Source: Lacrimispora algidixylanolytica
Lineage (GTDB): Bacteria > Bacillota > Clostridia > Lachnospirales > Lachnospiraceae
DNA length: 64,000 nt
Assembly (NCBI RefSeq): GCF_003609635.1
Contig: NZ_MCIA01000001.1
Coordinates: 594,906 to 658,905, forward strand
Direction: 5' to 3'
The position numbers and the translations under genes are program-made. Shown here in pieces: positions 54,109 to 64,000 of the stretch (position 1 is its first letter; every line of letters starts with the position of its first letter). Below the pieces are notes generated by a model. It was not told the DNA's origin, searched no databases, and worked only from the letters and a program-made list of their open reading frames with translations.

Positions 54109-54133
54109 GGCCAGAACTCTCATAGTTCCGGCC
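54109..54133 (-). terminator. Terminator of the giant surface protein gene
   Basis: GGCCGGAACT-ATGAG-AGTTCTGGCC stem, followed on the minus strand by TCTTTTTGCC. Confidence 0.85.
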
Positions 54134-54202
54134 CCTTTGCCTGTTCACTTCTTGAAAGAAATTATAACAAGTTAATTTAATAAAGTCAAGAACAGGTTTG
54201 GT

Positions 54203-57200
54203 CTAATTATTCTCCTTCTCTTTGTTCTTTTTTGTAAGTGCTGCATAAAGAGCCAGCATAAATCCAGATAACGTAACCATCACTTTTCCTGCGTTATTCT
54301 TACGCTCCCCTGTCTTTGGAAGCCTTGCAAGAGGTACATTTCCATCATCCACCTGCAAAAGCTCAACCGACTGGTCTGAGGGAAGACTTGCTAGGGGTAC
54401 TGGATCAGGCACTATGGTGACCGTTGGACTGGTTGGTCTTCCACCGCCACTGTCACCTCGATCTCCTCCTGTACTAATTTTGGCATCCTGAATGGAGATG
54501 GTGAATCGGTTGACACCGTCCAAGGTGACTGGCGGTATGTTGTTGTTAATGTAGTAACCAGCAGGAGCTTTTGTTTCGATAAAGGTATAAGTATCCTTTG
54601 GCAACCGCTTGATGATAAACTGCCCATCATCTCCAGTTAAACTGGTTCCCGCAACGGATTTATCCGGCGTATACCCGGCAAAGGATCCCTGATACAACAT
54701 TACATACCTGCCATCAGAGGCTTTCAATAAAAACTCTGCCCCTTTCAGTCTTAAGTCTGCAAATATTTGATTAGTCTTCAGGACCGTAATGGCTGATGGC
54801 ATATTTTCCACTGGCCCCTCTGTCTTTGTAAACAGGCCGGAGGTGGTATAGAGAACTTCTTTCTTTGTACTTTCAATGGTAAATTCTCTGGTCCATGGCT
54901 GAGTGCCCAAGATATAGCCGTCTGGGGCTTTTGTTTCTGTCAGCCGGTACGTTCCATAAGGAAGGTTTTCTATTGCCCCCTTTCCCTGGAGTGCAAAGGT
55001 TATGGTAGTTCCCTTTACCTGATTCAAATTCCAGGAGGCTCCCTGAGCCGCCGCTAAACTGCGGTAGTTATCCCAAGCGCCAGGTACTAAGGTTTCCAGG
55101 TTTGTAAGGGTAAATTCTGCCCCATTCAGCCTGATGCCTTTTTCCTCGCTATCTACCTTTTCAAGCTCGATTCTTCCTGTACTGATTTGATTGGTTACAA
55201 GCAGCTCCGTTGGCTGGTCACCTGGTACAGAGACCTTTCCATCGGGATTTTTTAATACTGTAATGGTTCCATCCTTATTCACCCTGATGTAGAAAGGCTC
55301 CAAGGAATCGTACCGGTCCGTCGCAATCTCTTTTAACTGATAATCCCCGTGCTTTAGGCCTAGCTTTATGATTCCATCTTCTCCGGTGGTAAATAATCCG
55401 GTACTGGAATCCTCCTCTGCGTGGAACCGTTCCGATCCAAATAGGGATAATAGTCCCCCGTCTTCATACTTGCCCGGTCCCAGAATACGAAATTGCATTC
55501 CGCTTATGCTTCGGCCTAAATTGTCTGTTTTACGAAGCTGAATCTCAAATTGAGCACGTTCATTTACAATGACGTTGTTATTTAAAAGATCCGCTTCTTT
55601 TTGTTCTTCTGTCAGGGTAAAATCAATTACGGTTTTTCCGCTCAGGCTTAAATATCCGGTTGGTGCCATCTCTTCTTTCAGGGTATAAGTTCCATAAGGA
55701 ATTCCCTTTAAGGAAATGTGGCCATTTATTGCCGTAAACAAGATTTTACCTTCCTCTATTGCCAGGTTAGCAATTCCCATATTTTGTAGATCATCCTGGC
55801 TCATGTTCTTTAGATTAGAACTAAAGTCATTCCATGCTCCCTCTACTTGGGATTTCTTTTCTGTGACAGAGAATCTGGCTTCCTTTAGCTTTTCTCCCGT
55901 TTCTTTGTCTGTCTTATCAAAGATCAGAGCTCCGGTCCCGTAACGGTTGGTTATGAAATCATTTCCTTCTGCCAGAACCGTCTCAACGTCACTATCGTTC
56001 TTTAAGGTTACTGGATAGACGTTATCACTTCGTTCAAATCCGGCGGGGGCTTTTGTCTCTTTTATATAATAGGTGCCAAGTAGCAGCATTTCTGATTCGC
56101 CCACTCCGTCTGTACCGGTGATTATGGTTCCTTTTTTTGTTGTTAATTCCTGGTCAGAATAGATTTCGAACTCAGCTCCAGCTAGCTTCCTTTCATGGTC
56201 ATGAGCTGAAGTTTTGATAAGCCTGATCTTCGCCTCACTCCTTACATCGTATACCACCACAACGTCTCTGTTTCCGGAAGAAAGTACGGTGATCTTCGTA
56301 TCCCCGGTGAGAGAATAATTCTGAGGCGCCTTGATTTCTTTTAAGATGTACTCTCCGGCAGGCAGACGTTTTATGGATGCTTTTCCATCTGGTCCAATTG
56401 CAAACCGGGTGGTTTCGTCCTCCTGATTCTTCACTCCAAGATAAGAGAGCGTTTCATTCAGACTTACATAGCTTCCGTCCTGAGTAACCAGGGTAAATTC
56501 AGCCCCAGCAAGAAGCTTTTTCGTAACCTCATCCTGCTTTTCAATGTTTAATACATGAGGTTCATTATCTACTCCCTGATCCCCGGTGAGGATAAGGCCT
56601 TCTGGGCTTTCAACCTTAAATTCTTTTCTCCACTCCTTCCCAGGTTCTAAGATATAACCATCCGGTGCTTTTATTTCTTTTAACGTATAACTGCCATATG
56701 GAATCTGAGTCAGGGTTCCGATTTTATTCGTCTCAGTTCCTGTTACTTTAAACCGGATAAAGAGTTTTCCATCTTCCTCTCCTGACGTCACGCCAGACAC
56801 TCCCAGACCTTCAATATGCTTCTGGTAGGCCTTAAACGCTCCTTCAATTAAGGAAGTTCCACTAAGCTCAAATTCTGCGACTGTGATCGGCGTGTGGCTT
56901 TCCCCATCCCGTTTCTCAATGGAAATTGGTGCTGTCTTAACTGTATTTTCTACTGAGATGTTAATTTCCTTCTGCTGCGGGCTTACTAAGGTAAGTTCTT
57001 TTCTCTTATCCGAGCCAAGTAACGATACGTTTCCGCCTGCTGCCACTCTTACAAAGAAGGGTTCTATGGATTGGTAGCCGTCTGAAGAAAGTTCTTTGAT
57101 CTGGTAGTCGCCATAAGGCAGGTTCCAGGTGATCAGACCCTCAGCATCGGTTTCTTTCACTTCATATCCTGTATTGTCTGCATCTCTTAATACAAGACGT

Positions 57201-60200
57201 TCCTTAGAAAATGGTACCCAGGATTTGCCTTCATAGGTTCCTGGCCCTTCAATTGCAAAGGAAATGCCTTTTACCTGTTTGTTGCCTGAGCTATCTGTTT
57301 TCCGTAATGAGAGAAGGTAACCAGCTCTTGTATTGGTGATTCTATTACCTGGAGTTCCTGGCAATGTCACCTGTTGCCCATCATCGGAAACCTTAAAGTC
57401 CAGATCTCCTTGTTTCTTTGTGATGTCATACCCTTCTGGTACCCGAATTTCTGCTAAAGTATAGGAACCATAAGGAATTCCTGTAAGCGTAACGTCTCCG
57501 GTCAAAGTTTCAAATTCAAGTCCCTGATCCGTTTCTTCTGCTTTTGCAACTCCCATTGATTTTTGATTCCCTATGACTTCTGCGGTAAATGCCTTCCATG
57601 CAAATTCCGGCACGTCAGACTGGGCCTTTAGTAAAAAGGCTGCCCCTGGTAAACCTTTTTCAGTTGCTTCATCCACCTTTTCAAATGTAAGGGATCCCAT
57701 TTTGTAAGCATTCTTAACCGTAACAATACTTGGAATTGGATCTTCTTCTGTCTTAAACTCCTTGCTCTTAAGTACCCAGGCTTTTTGCGCCTTCACCTTA
57801 AAGGATTTCATTTGATCCATCTCAGTGGACTGGGCATTATCCATCTCATATCCTTCAGGCGACTGATCTTCTACAACGATGTAATTCCGGTAATAGAATA
57901 AATCTCCTGCATGAAAGACTGCCTCTTGGTCCTCCAAAGTCGTGCTTCCTTCTGCTGCGGGAGCACCTAACACCTTGGTATCTGTGATAGTAGCTTTTTG
58001 AAGTGTCTCCATCTCTTCATTGGTATAAGGTCCATAAATACTAAAATGGACTCCTTTTACCGGATTACCAAGAGAATCGGTCTTCTTCACCTTCACGTTA
58101 CGGTAAGGTACAAATCCAATATCCTTTGTGGTATCATACTCGCCGGAGGTGGACCATAAGAAGAAGTCTTCGGATACGTATCCCGTTTTTCCTCCCTTAA
58201 AGTTACTGTCAACACTCTCCGTTTGGTTCCTTCCGCCCTCCCTTAAGGTTGCTGGCGTTCTGGATCGTCCTGCCTCTTTATTCTCTCCATCAGCCGTCAT
58301 AAATGGCTTTGTAAGTTTTAAGATCAGATCTTCATAGCCAATAGGCATCTGTCCAGTGGTCACACGAATTCGGTAGTGAGCTGGGTCATCTCCCTTAAGC
58401 TTTGATACATTTAATGCCTGGTTCATATACCAGCTATTCTCCTCATCCTGGGTAAATTGTGTTCCAGTGATTCCAAAAGGTTTGGCAGGAGTCAATCCAC
58501 CAAAGGTGAATCTGGCATCTGGACCTGCTGCCCCCACCATCTCATCGTCTCCGCTCTTTCCATACTTAATCAGGCTGACATTAAAATAGTCGGATGTAAG
58601 TACTGGTAAAAGATCGGTAAGAAGGTGGTCTCTGGATGGTTCTGTATGTTGCATCCCTCGGTTGATTTCATCAATAAAGATGCGTCCGGACACTTTTACA
58701 TCACCTGGCACTAAAAGGACCTGAGTTGAATTGCTGTTTTGCATCTGTCCAGTGGCTTTTTCGTTTCCGTTCTTTCCACCTTCTCTATAGCTGTAGGTAA
58801 GTGCGAAGTCATTGACCGCATATCCATAGGCAACTTCTTCAAGCTCCTTTGCCATCGTATATGGCACTGTGGTTTTGTAAACGATTACCAGATTCTCTCC
58901 TGGTGCCAGGTAGAAGTCCTTGTCAGTGATTTTTAACCGGAAGGCGCTAGGGTCGTTGCCGCCGCCGGACCAGAAGCCATTGCCATTGTCGCTTAATACT
59001 CCGCTTTTTGCAGCTTTTACTGTATTTTTATTGTCAAATGCCTGATTGGAATAAGACATCTGGTAATTAAAGTCTTCAACCTTTCGCCCTGGATCGCTGT
59101 CATCTTTCTTATTTTCAACGGAAATGGACTCAATGGTTTCAAACCGCAGCCGGTAATCACTTAATCGTTCGTTGCTGTCAGCATTGAAATCTCCTTTTGT
59201 AGGAAGAATATCCATAAGCTGAAGATTGGAAACATAATTGGTTTTAGAATCGTTGTTAATGGTTAGTCGGTATAAGACAGATCCATCGTAGGACGTATCT
59301 CCGTCTCCGTCAATGGTCTTAGCTGTTCTTCCTGCCGTTGTACCAGATACGAATCTGGTGTCTAAATTACCTTTCACTTCTTTAAAAAGTCTAAGACCTG
59401 TTCCCGTGCTCATGAAATTTTCCGCGGAATCAGAAACGTATCCGTAAGAGCGGTATTTCTCCTCTGGAAGGAGCACTCCACTTGGCAGGTCAGCACTTGG
59501 CCACTGGTCTCCTGAATTGGTTTCTACCATAAAGGAGGCACCCGTTTTATTGAGTGAGAAAGCTGGCTGAAGAACGTCACTGGTGACATAAAGCTTATTT
59601 AAAATGTTTTTGCCATAGCTTACAATGTTACCTGCTACCTTTGCCTGAACCCCTACGGTGACCTGTTCATTTTGTTTTAACTCTCCACTTAATACGATGA
59701 ACAAGGTTTCCTGACCCGTAAGAGCATCCACCTTTTTCACGGTTTTTTCAATCCCTACTCCCTGAGGCCCTTTGACAATGGAAACGGCTTTCAAGATCCG
59801 ATCTTCTCCATCCACCTCTCCAGAGACTGTCACCCCTTCTGGTATGTGGTCAATGAGTACAGGTTTTCTCATTGGGACGATGTCTGGATCATTGCTTTTA
59901 GTCACATTTTTCACCGTTAAGGTATAATTTAAAATATCATTTGCCTGAACTTCTTTCATTGGAGTCACATTTTTCTCTGCTGTAATCACAGGCGCCTTGC
60001 TCTGGACGATAGGAATGTTAACAAAAGAAGCCTGCATTTTTGTCTTTATTTCCTGGCTTAATGTTCCTTTGCTGTCCCATTCCCGGTAGCTAATGGTGGC
60101 ATCTGCCTGGTTATTGATGTATTTAATCTCTTCTTTATAGCTTCCGTTGAAGAGCTTTGCATCCTGGCGGAACAGCTTTACGCCAACCTCTACACTTCCT

Positions 60201-63200
60201 GGCGTGAAGTCCTGACCCAGAATGTATTTGTGCTCCGCTGAGTTTTTCAAGGTATCATCCCGGTAGCTGATCTGGAACGACTTAACATTCTTTCCGCTAA
60301 TTGGGCGGATCAGACCGATCTCTCCGTCACCGGATACCTTAAGACTCTGTACACCTCCCACTTGAGTTCCCTTAAAGTCATAGAAGGTCACATCTGCCAT
60401 AATGGTTCCGGTCTTCCCTCCACGTATTCTGTTTTGTTCCGTTGATTTTCCGGGTTTTATAGAGGTTATGGTGTACTTTTCATTGGTGTACTCAGCTTCC
60501 GGAAGAACGCTCTTACCACTATCAAGCATGGTAAGTCCCAGGTCCCTTATCACAAATCCATCCAAAGGAATTGTGTTGGTCACATGGGGAGTCAGAGTAT
60601 AGGTTGCTGTCTGGCCGTCATTCCACCATAGATCCTTTAAGGAGGTGGTAAGAGATGTCTTTTCCAAGGTAACATATGTTTTCTGTTTCACATTGGTAAA
60701 TTCAAGGGATCCAGGAATTATTCCTTTCTCGATTGTCACCTCTTTTTTATAGACCGTTCTCTCATCATCCCGGTTAATAATATAGCCATTTTGATTCTCC
60801 AGAACCTGTGTTTCTTCCATCTCATACGTTCCAGGAAGAAGCAGTATGGTCGTTCCGGTTTCGCCGTATGCCACAGGAATCACATCTCCCACCTGGTTTC
60901 CGGTCTTTTTATCCGTTACCTTTATGGTTGCTTTGATGGATGCATCTGGGTTATCCTGCCTGTTGATATCATTTTTAAATATCTTAAGTGGCAGCGCCTC
61001 CTGATTATGAGCTTTGAATTTATATACCCCTGGTAAGACTGTATTCTCATCAGCCAGCACATAAAGTTCCTGATTGCTAATGATCTCCCCGTCCTTACTC
61101 ACATCTGTGATCACTGGTTTTATAGTCCCTTTTTCTCCACCAAAGGAATCCATTTGGTACTTTAAGAATCCTTGATCCTTCTCCTCTACCTCTTTCACTG
61201 CGTAAGCTTCTAAAGGTTCTATGGAAAGTCCTAGGAAGGATACTTTTCCATTGCTATCTGTAAGGCCCTGTGATACATAGGTCCATGTTCCAGAAGAGGA
61301 TTTTTTATAAAGCTCAAAGGTCATGCCTGGTTTTAGTGCTTCGCCGTTTCCATTTCCGCTGTACTTGGTAACCCATAAGTCCACTCCGCTCTTGTTTGGC
61401 ATGGTGACTTCTGTGGTCTTTCCAGTTTCAGCTAGGAGCCCTCCTTCTGGGAATGCAGTCTTAATACTAATATAACCGGCTGGAGCACTTACTTCCTTAA
61501 TGTAATACTGGCCGTCGTGGTGTTGCTTTGTAGAGAAGACAATTTCATAACTGCCGCTCTGACCTATTTCGTTGAAATCTCCTACCTTATTGTTAAACTC
61601 GGGATCCCCATAAAGCTGGAAAACTCCGCCAGATAACTTCTTAGTCGAATCTTCTGCCTTCACCTTTGTTAACACTACCTTTGCTTTTGCAAATCGGTTC
61701 TTAACCGTTACTGATACGGGAACTTTGGAAGTAAAATCTGATGCTCCTCCTGCCTGGAAATATCCATCTGCAAAAAGAGTTCCATTCTCCACTCCGTTAT
61801 CTGATGAAAGTACCCAATCTGCCTGCTCCTGTTCCTTTAAGTAGTAGGCTCCGCCTTCTGGATTTTGAGGCAGTAATACGCTTTTGCTTCCAGTATAATG
61901 ACCGTCTTTTGCTATGAACTGATTAATAGTAATCTGAACTTGCGTTCCGTTTTCATCAAGAACTGGATGGTAAGCGTTATTTACATAAGTATAAACATCA
62001 AATACAATCTGAGCCGGCAGCTTCTCTTCTAACTTATCATCTTTTTGAAAACCTTCCCCGAACTCCAGATTCTTTGTTATGGTAAGCTCTACCTTTTTCC
62101 TGTTATCAATGGAGATCGTTGTGTCTTTATAAACAGGCCCCATATCTCCAGTTACTGCAACAATCATAGGTCTTATATCCTTGGTATAACCTTCCGGTGC
62201 CTTTTCCTCTGTGATTCGATACCAACCTGGAGGGGAATCTTTTAACGCGTAGGATCCATCCCCCTGGTCTAGAAGTTTTCCATTTGTCAGTGCAAATCCC
62301 TGCTCCGGCTTTGGATACCCAGGATCTTCTACGTTCGCAAGTTGACCCTGAGAATAATCAACGCCTGCACGGAACTTCATATACTCAACCTGAAACGATG
62401 CTCCCTTTAAGCTTGAATCACTTTGATTCGTCTCCCCGTCTTTTTTATAGATTAAGAGTTCAGAAAGCCTTGGGTTTTTAACGGTCAGTGTGGAGAGATT
62501 TCCAGTCACACTTGCAACCTCGGGCCATAGAGCTACCTGCTCCCCATCTGCCTTTGGAGAATAGCCCACAGTAAATCTCTGAGACTCAAAATAACGATCC
62601 GTAACCAGCTTTGTGGCATCAGTACTTAAATCTTCCTTTAACAAGGTGTATGGTCCACTCTCAAGCCCTGCGAACCTAGCAACGTATCTGCCATCTTCCG
62701 TCTTTACAACCGTGGCATTTACTGTGGAACCGTTATCTCTTTTTATGGTGAATCCTATTCCATTAAGTCCATCCGGTTTTTCACCATTCCAAGTCGTCTT
62801 CTCAATTTCAAGGTTAGGCCGTTCCGGGTTATATACATTAACCGTAAGGGGTGAACTTCCCACGGTGAAATAGCGGTAAAGGCCAACCTGGCCATTGTAC
62901 ATGGTAAGATAAGTTTTTGCCAAATTATAAGGCAGAATTTCTCTTATGCGGTAATGTCCTGAGGAAAGCCCTCCTGGTATGACAACACGCCCATCACTTT
63001 TCGTATCATAAGTTTGGACCTTAACGTACTCATATCCCGTATCCTTCCACTGATACTTCCATAATTCCATTGTTACCCCGCTTAGAGGGGTTCTTGTTAT
63101 GTTCAACCCGTCAAGGGCATCATCGGTTTTTCCAAAGGTATTTAAATCTGGCACATACCCGTATTTCACCAGTGTTACAGGATATTCTGAGGATAAAATG

Positions 63201-64000
63201 TTCATAAGGCGATGCGCTGCATCCTTTGTCTTATCCCAGAAATACTGGGTATCAATAGTATCCTTATCCTTTTCTACCGTAACAGAGAGCTGATGCAGGG
63301 TAGGATCCAGACGAACCTTGGAAGGAGCATAGATTTCTTCCAGGGCAAATTCTGCCTGAAGTTGATGTTTTTCTTCATTGAGCTTAAATAAATCTTCACG
63401 GTATAGATTCTTTTCTTCCAGCTTCTGCTTCAAATCATCAAAGTTTATAATCTTCGAAAGTCCGTAACCGGTTTTATACGTTCCGTCAGATTCCAGACCA
63501 GTCTCAATGACATCAACAGCAATCAACTTTTCTTTCGTAACCGGATCAAGAAGCCAAATCTGGAACTTCACCCCGCCGAGTAAGGTGGGTGCTGCTCCTG
63601 AAGTTTCATCCTTTAACCATTTATTAAGGGCAATCTGGAAATGATACCGGGCTAGCCCTTCCGGACCTTCTCCGTGAGTGTTTTTGATCTCCGCAATCCG
63701 GTTATTTCTTCCGTTCTCATATGGGTGACGGATGCTTTCCCAACCTTTATAATCCCCAACCTTTGGTACAAATACCGCAACGATCTGAGGGCCGTTTGGT
63801 AAAACATATCCTACTGCAGGTTCATTTTCTACCAGCCAGTATACCTTTCCAGCTTCCAGGATGGAGGTATCAAATTCTCCGTCTGCTCTAGCTCCCGTTT
63901 TTGGATCTATGCGAGTTCCACTCTCATAATGATCAACAGCTTCAAACCTGTTTTTATCTTCCAGATCCTTTAATTGAATGGAAGAGAGAGACTTGTTGTC
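54203..64000 (-). CDS. Giant LPKTG-anchored surface protein with many SpaA/Cna_B-type domains (partial)
   Basis: The frame is open from the stop at 54203 to the window edge: at least 3,265 codons, with the 5' end outside. The GTG at 63571 is an internal Val, since the frame continues upstream as VYWLVENEPAVGYVLPNG and further. The C-terminus has the sortase motif LPKTG, a hydrophobic segment and a Lys-rich tail. The N-terminal and C-terminal parts are chains of prealbumin-like SpaA/Cna_B domains (signatures GAEFTL... and YTLKEIKAPDGY, with the Glu that can catalyse isopeptide bonds). The middle (about 59.9-58.1 kb) has long beta domains such as YTLTVKNVTKS, typical of fimbrial isopeptide or DUF11-like domains. 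It is probably an adhesin or stalk on the wall. No sortase gene is in the window. Confidence 0.9.
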   Translation of the reverse strand, partial: DNKSLSSIQLKDLEDKNRFEAVDHYESGTRIDPKTGARADGEFDTSILEAGKVYWLVENEPAVGYVLPNGPQIVAVFVPKVGDYKGWESIRHPYENGRNNRIAEIKNTHGEGPEGLARYHFQIALNKWLKDETSGAAPTLLGGVKFQIWLLDPVTKEKLIAVDVIETGLESDGTYKTGYGLSKIINFDDLKQKLEEKNLYREDLFKLNEEKHQLQAEFALEEIYAPSKVRLDPTLHQLSVTVEKDKDTIDTQYFWDKTKDAAHRLMNILSSEYPVTLVKYGYVPDLNTFGKTDDALDGLNITRTPLSGVTMELWKYQWKDTGYEYVKVQTYDTKSDGRVVIPGGLSSGHYRIREILPYNLAKTYLTMYNGQVGLYRYFTVGSSPLTVNVYNPERPNLEIEKTTWNGEKPDGLNGIGFTIKRDNGSTVNATVVKTEDGRYVARFAGLESGPYTLLKEDLSTDATKLVTDRYFESQRFTVGYSPKADGEQVALWPEVASVTGNLSTLTVKNPRLSELLIYKKDGETNQSDSSLKGASFQVEYMKFRAGVDYSQGQLANVEDPGYPKPEQGFALTNGKLLDQGDGSYALKDSPPGWYRITEEKAPEGYTKDIRPMIVAVTGDMGPVYKDTTISIDNRKKVELTITKNLEFGEGFQKDDKLEEKLPAQIVFDVYTYVNNAYHPVLDENGTQVQITINQFIAKDGHYTGSKSVLLPQNPEGGAYYLKEQEQADWVLSSDNGVENGTLFADGYFQAGGASDFTSKVPVSVTVKNRFAKAKVVLTKVKAEDSTKKLSGGVFQLYGDPEFNNKVGDFNEIGQSGSYEIVFSTKQHHDGQYYIKEVSAPAGYISIKTAFPEGGLLAETGKTTEVTMPNKSGVDLWVTKYSGNGNGEALKPGMTFELYKKSSSGTWTYVSQGLTDSNGKVSFLGLSIEPLEAYAVKEVEEKDQGFLKYQMDSFGGEKGTIKPVITDVSKDGEIISNQELYVLADENTVLPGVYKFKAHNQEALPLKIFKNDINRQDNPDASIKATIKVTDKKTGNQVGDVIPVAYGETGTTILLLPGTYEMEETQVLENQNGYIINRDDERTVYKKEVTIEKGIIPGSLEFTNVKQKTYVTLEKTSLTTSLKDLWWNDGQTATYTLTPHVTNTIPLDGFVIRDLGLTMLDSGKSVLPEAEYTNEKYTITSIKPGKSTEQNRIRGGKTGTIMADVTFYDFKGTQVGGVQSLKVSGDGEIGLIRPISGKNVKSFQISYRDDTLKNSAEHKYILGQDFTPGSVEVGVKLFRQDAKLFNGSYKEEIKYINNQADATISYREWDSKGTLSQEIKTKMQASFVNIPIVQSKAPVITAEKNVTPMKEVQANDILNYTLTVKNVTKSNDPDIVPMRKPVLIDHIPEGVTVSGEVDGEDRILKAVSIVKGPQGVGIEKTVKKVDALTGQETLFIVLSGELKQNEQVTVGVQAKVAGNIVSYGKNILNKLYVTSDVLQPAFSLNKTGASFMVETNSGDQWPSADLPSGVLLPEEKYRSYGYVSDSAENFMSTGTGLRLFKEVKGNLDTRFVSGTTAGRTAKTIDGDGDTSYDGSVLYRLTINNDSKTNYVSNLQLMDILPTKGDFNADSNERLSDYRLRFETIESISVENKKDDSDPGRKVEDFNYQMSYSNQAFDNKNTVKAAKSGVLSDNGNGFWSGGGNDPSAFRLKITDKDFYLAPGENLVIVYKTTVPYTMAKELEEVAYGYAVNDFALTYSYREGGKNGNEKATGQMQNSNSTQVLLVPGDVKVSGRIFIDEINRGMQHTEPSRDHLLTDLLPVLTSDYFNVSLIKYGKSGDDEMVGAAGPDARFTFGGLTPAKPFGITGTQFTQDEENSWYMNQALNVSKLKGDDPAHYRIRVTTGQMPIGYEDLILKLTKPFMTADGENKEAGRSRTPATLREGGRNQTESVDSNFKGGKTGYVSEDFFLWSTSGEYDTTKDIGFVPYRNVKVKKTDSLGNPVKGVHFSIYGPYTNEEMETLQKATITDTKVLGAPAAEGSTTLEDQEAVFHAGDLFYYRNYIVVEDQSPEGYEMDNAQSTEMDQMKSFKVKAQKAWVLKSKEFKTEEDPIPSIVTVKNAYKMGSLTFEKVDEATEKGLPGAAFLLKAQSDVPEFAWKAFTAEVIGNQKSMGVAKAEETDQGLEFETLTGDVTLTGIPYGSYTLAEIRVPEGYDITKKQGDLDFKVSDDGQQVTLPGTPGNRITNTRAGYLLSLRKTDSSGNKQVKGISFAIEGPGTYEGKSWVPFSKERLVLRDADNTGYEVKETDAEGLITWNLPYGDYQIKELSSDGYQSIEPFFVRVAAGGNVSLLGSDKRKELTLVSPQQKEINISVENTVKTAPISIEKRDGESHTPITVAEFELSGTSLIEGAFKAYQKHIEGLGVSGVTSGEEDGKLFIRFKVTGTETNKIGTLTQIPYGSYTLKEIKAPDGYILEPGKEWRKEFKVESPEGLILTGDQGVDNEPHVLNIEKQDEVTKKLLAGAEFTLVTQDGSYVSLNETLSYLGVKNQEDETTRFAIGPDGKASIKRLPAGEYILKEIKAPQNYSLTGDTKITVLSSGNRDVVVVYDVRSEAKIRLIKTSAHDHERKLAGAEFEIYSDQELTTKKGTIITGTDGVGESEMLLLGTYYIKETKAPAGFERSDNVYPVTLKNDSDVETVLAEGNDFITNRYGTGALIFDKTDKETGEKLKEARFSVTEKKSQVEGAWNDFSSNLKNMSQDDLQNMGIANLAIEEGKILFTAINGHISLKGIPYGTYTLKEEMAPTGYLSLSGKTVIDFTLTEEQKEADLLNNNVIVNERAQFEIQLRKTDNLGRSISGMQFRILGPGKYEDGGLLSLFGSERFHAEEDSSTGLFTTGEDGIIKLGLKHGDYQLKEIATDRYDSLEPFYIRVNKDGTITVLKNPDGKVSVPGDQPTELLVTNQISTGRIELEKVDSEEKGIRLNGAEFTLTNLETLVPGAWDNYRSLAAAQGASWNLNQVKGTTITFALQGKGAIENLPYGTYRLTETKAPDGYILGTQPWTREFTIESTKKEVLYTTSGLFTKTEGPVENMPSAITVLKTNQIFADLRLKGAEFLLKASDGRYVMLYQGSFAGYTPDKSVAGTSLTGDDGQFIIKRLPKDTYTFIETKAPAGYYINNNIPPVTLDGVNRFTISIQDAKISTGGDRGDSGGGRPTSPTVTIVPDPVPLASLPSDQSVELLQVDDGNVPLARLPKTGERKNNAGKVMVTLSGFMLALYAALTKKNKEKENN

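Noticed and set aside
54412-63293. Numerous opposite-strand frames within the surface protein gene
   Set aside because: Short, without ribosome sites, and explained by the codon bias of the long gene.
63571-63571. GTG as the start of the giant surface protein
   Set aside because: The frame is open upstream for 143 more codons to the window edge with the same protein character and no ribosome site at the GTG, so the gene is partial.

Overview
The window looks like chromosome of a low-GC, spore-forming anaerobic Firmicute, most likely a Lachnospiraceae member of the Clostridium/Lacrimispora type. This is an inference from gene content: an F-type and a V/A-type ATPase together, a YaaH-like spore hydrolase, TIGR01906/DUF1461 and DUF3881-like proteins, strong AGGAGG ribosome sites, sigma-A promoters and LPXTG/SpaA surface proteins. 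No rRNA, CRISPR array or transposase was seen.

Layout. 1-3.2 kb (-): methionine ABC operon metN-metI-(L-2-hydroxyacid dehydrogenase)-metQ behind a 380-nt leader that holds a Met/Cys-rich leader ORF and a terminator. 3.3-4.7 kb (-): REC-CheX fusion and stand-alone CheX. 5-11.8 kb: LysM-GH18 hydrolase, OmpR-type two-component system, NlpC/P60 lipoprotein, ZIP transporter. 11.9-18.2 kb (-): complete F1Fo operon atpBEFHAGDC from one strong promoter. 19-20.7 kb (+): EAL-CBS-GGDEF protein. 20.7-23.8 kb: a 3-kb insertion bounded by 48-bp direct repeats against tRNA-Lys, carrying an Fst/par-like type I toxin-antitoxin locus, a decayed tyrosine recombinase and a HEPN-motif protein. 24.2-26.2 kb: trmB and a DUF4145-TM-SH3b protein. 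26.4-34.9 kb (+): nine-gene V/A-type ATPase operon. 35-38.7 kb: LUD protein, then a yybP-ykoY manganese riboswitch and an SPCA/PMR1-like P-type ATPase. 38.8-43.6 kb (+): TRIC-like channel, TIGR01906 protein, DacF-like carboxypeptidase, truncated KdpD-like/KdpE-like pair. 43.6-47.1 kb (-): DEDDh exonuclease, DUF3006, MBL-fold lipoprotein, cell-wall-binding protein. 47.4-48.7 kb (+): a 50-aa ORF overlapping a protein that resembles a radical SAM enzyme without its cluster cysteines. 48.8-54 kb: hydrolase, zinc-ribbon membrane protein with a decayed duplicate tail, lipoprotein, tRNA-Arg, DUF3881-like protein, gdhA. 54.2-64 kb (-): a giant LPKTG-anchored multi-domain surface protein, open to the window edge, so its N-terminus lies outside.

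How it fits together. Most of the window is housekeeping: energy coupling by two rotary ATPases, methionine uptake, Mn homeostasis, envelope remodelling. The accessory signal is concentrated in the tRNA-Lys insertion (addiction module plus probable RNase-type defence gene), the metNIQ leader, the small-ORF/radical-SAM-like pair, and the giant surface protein.
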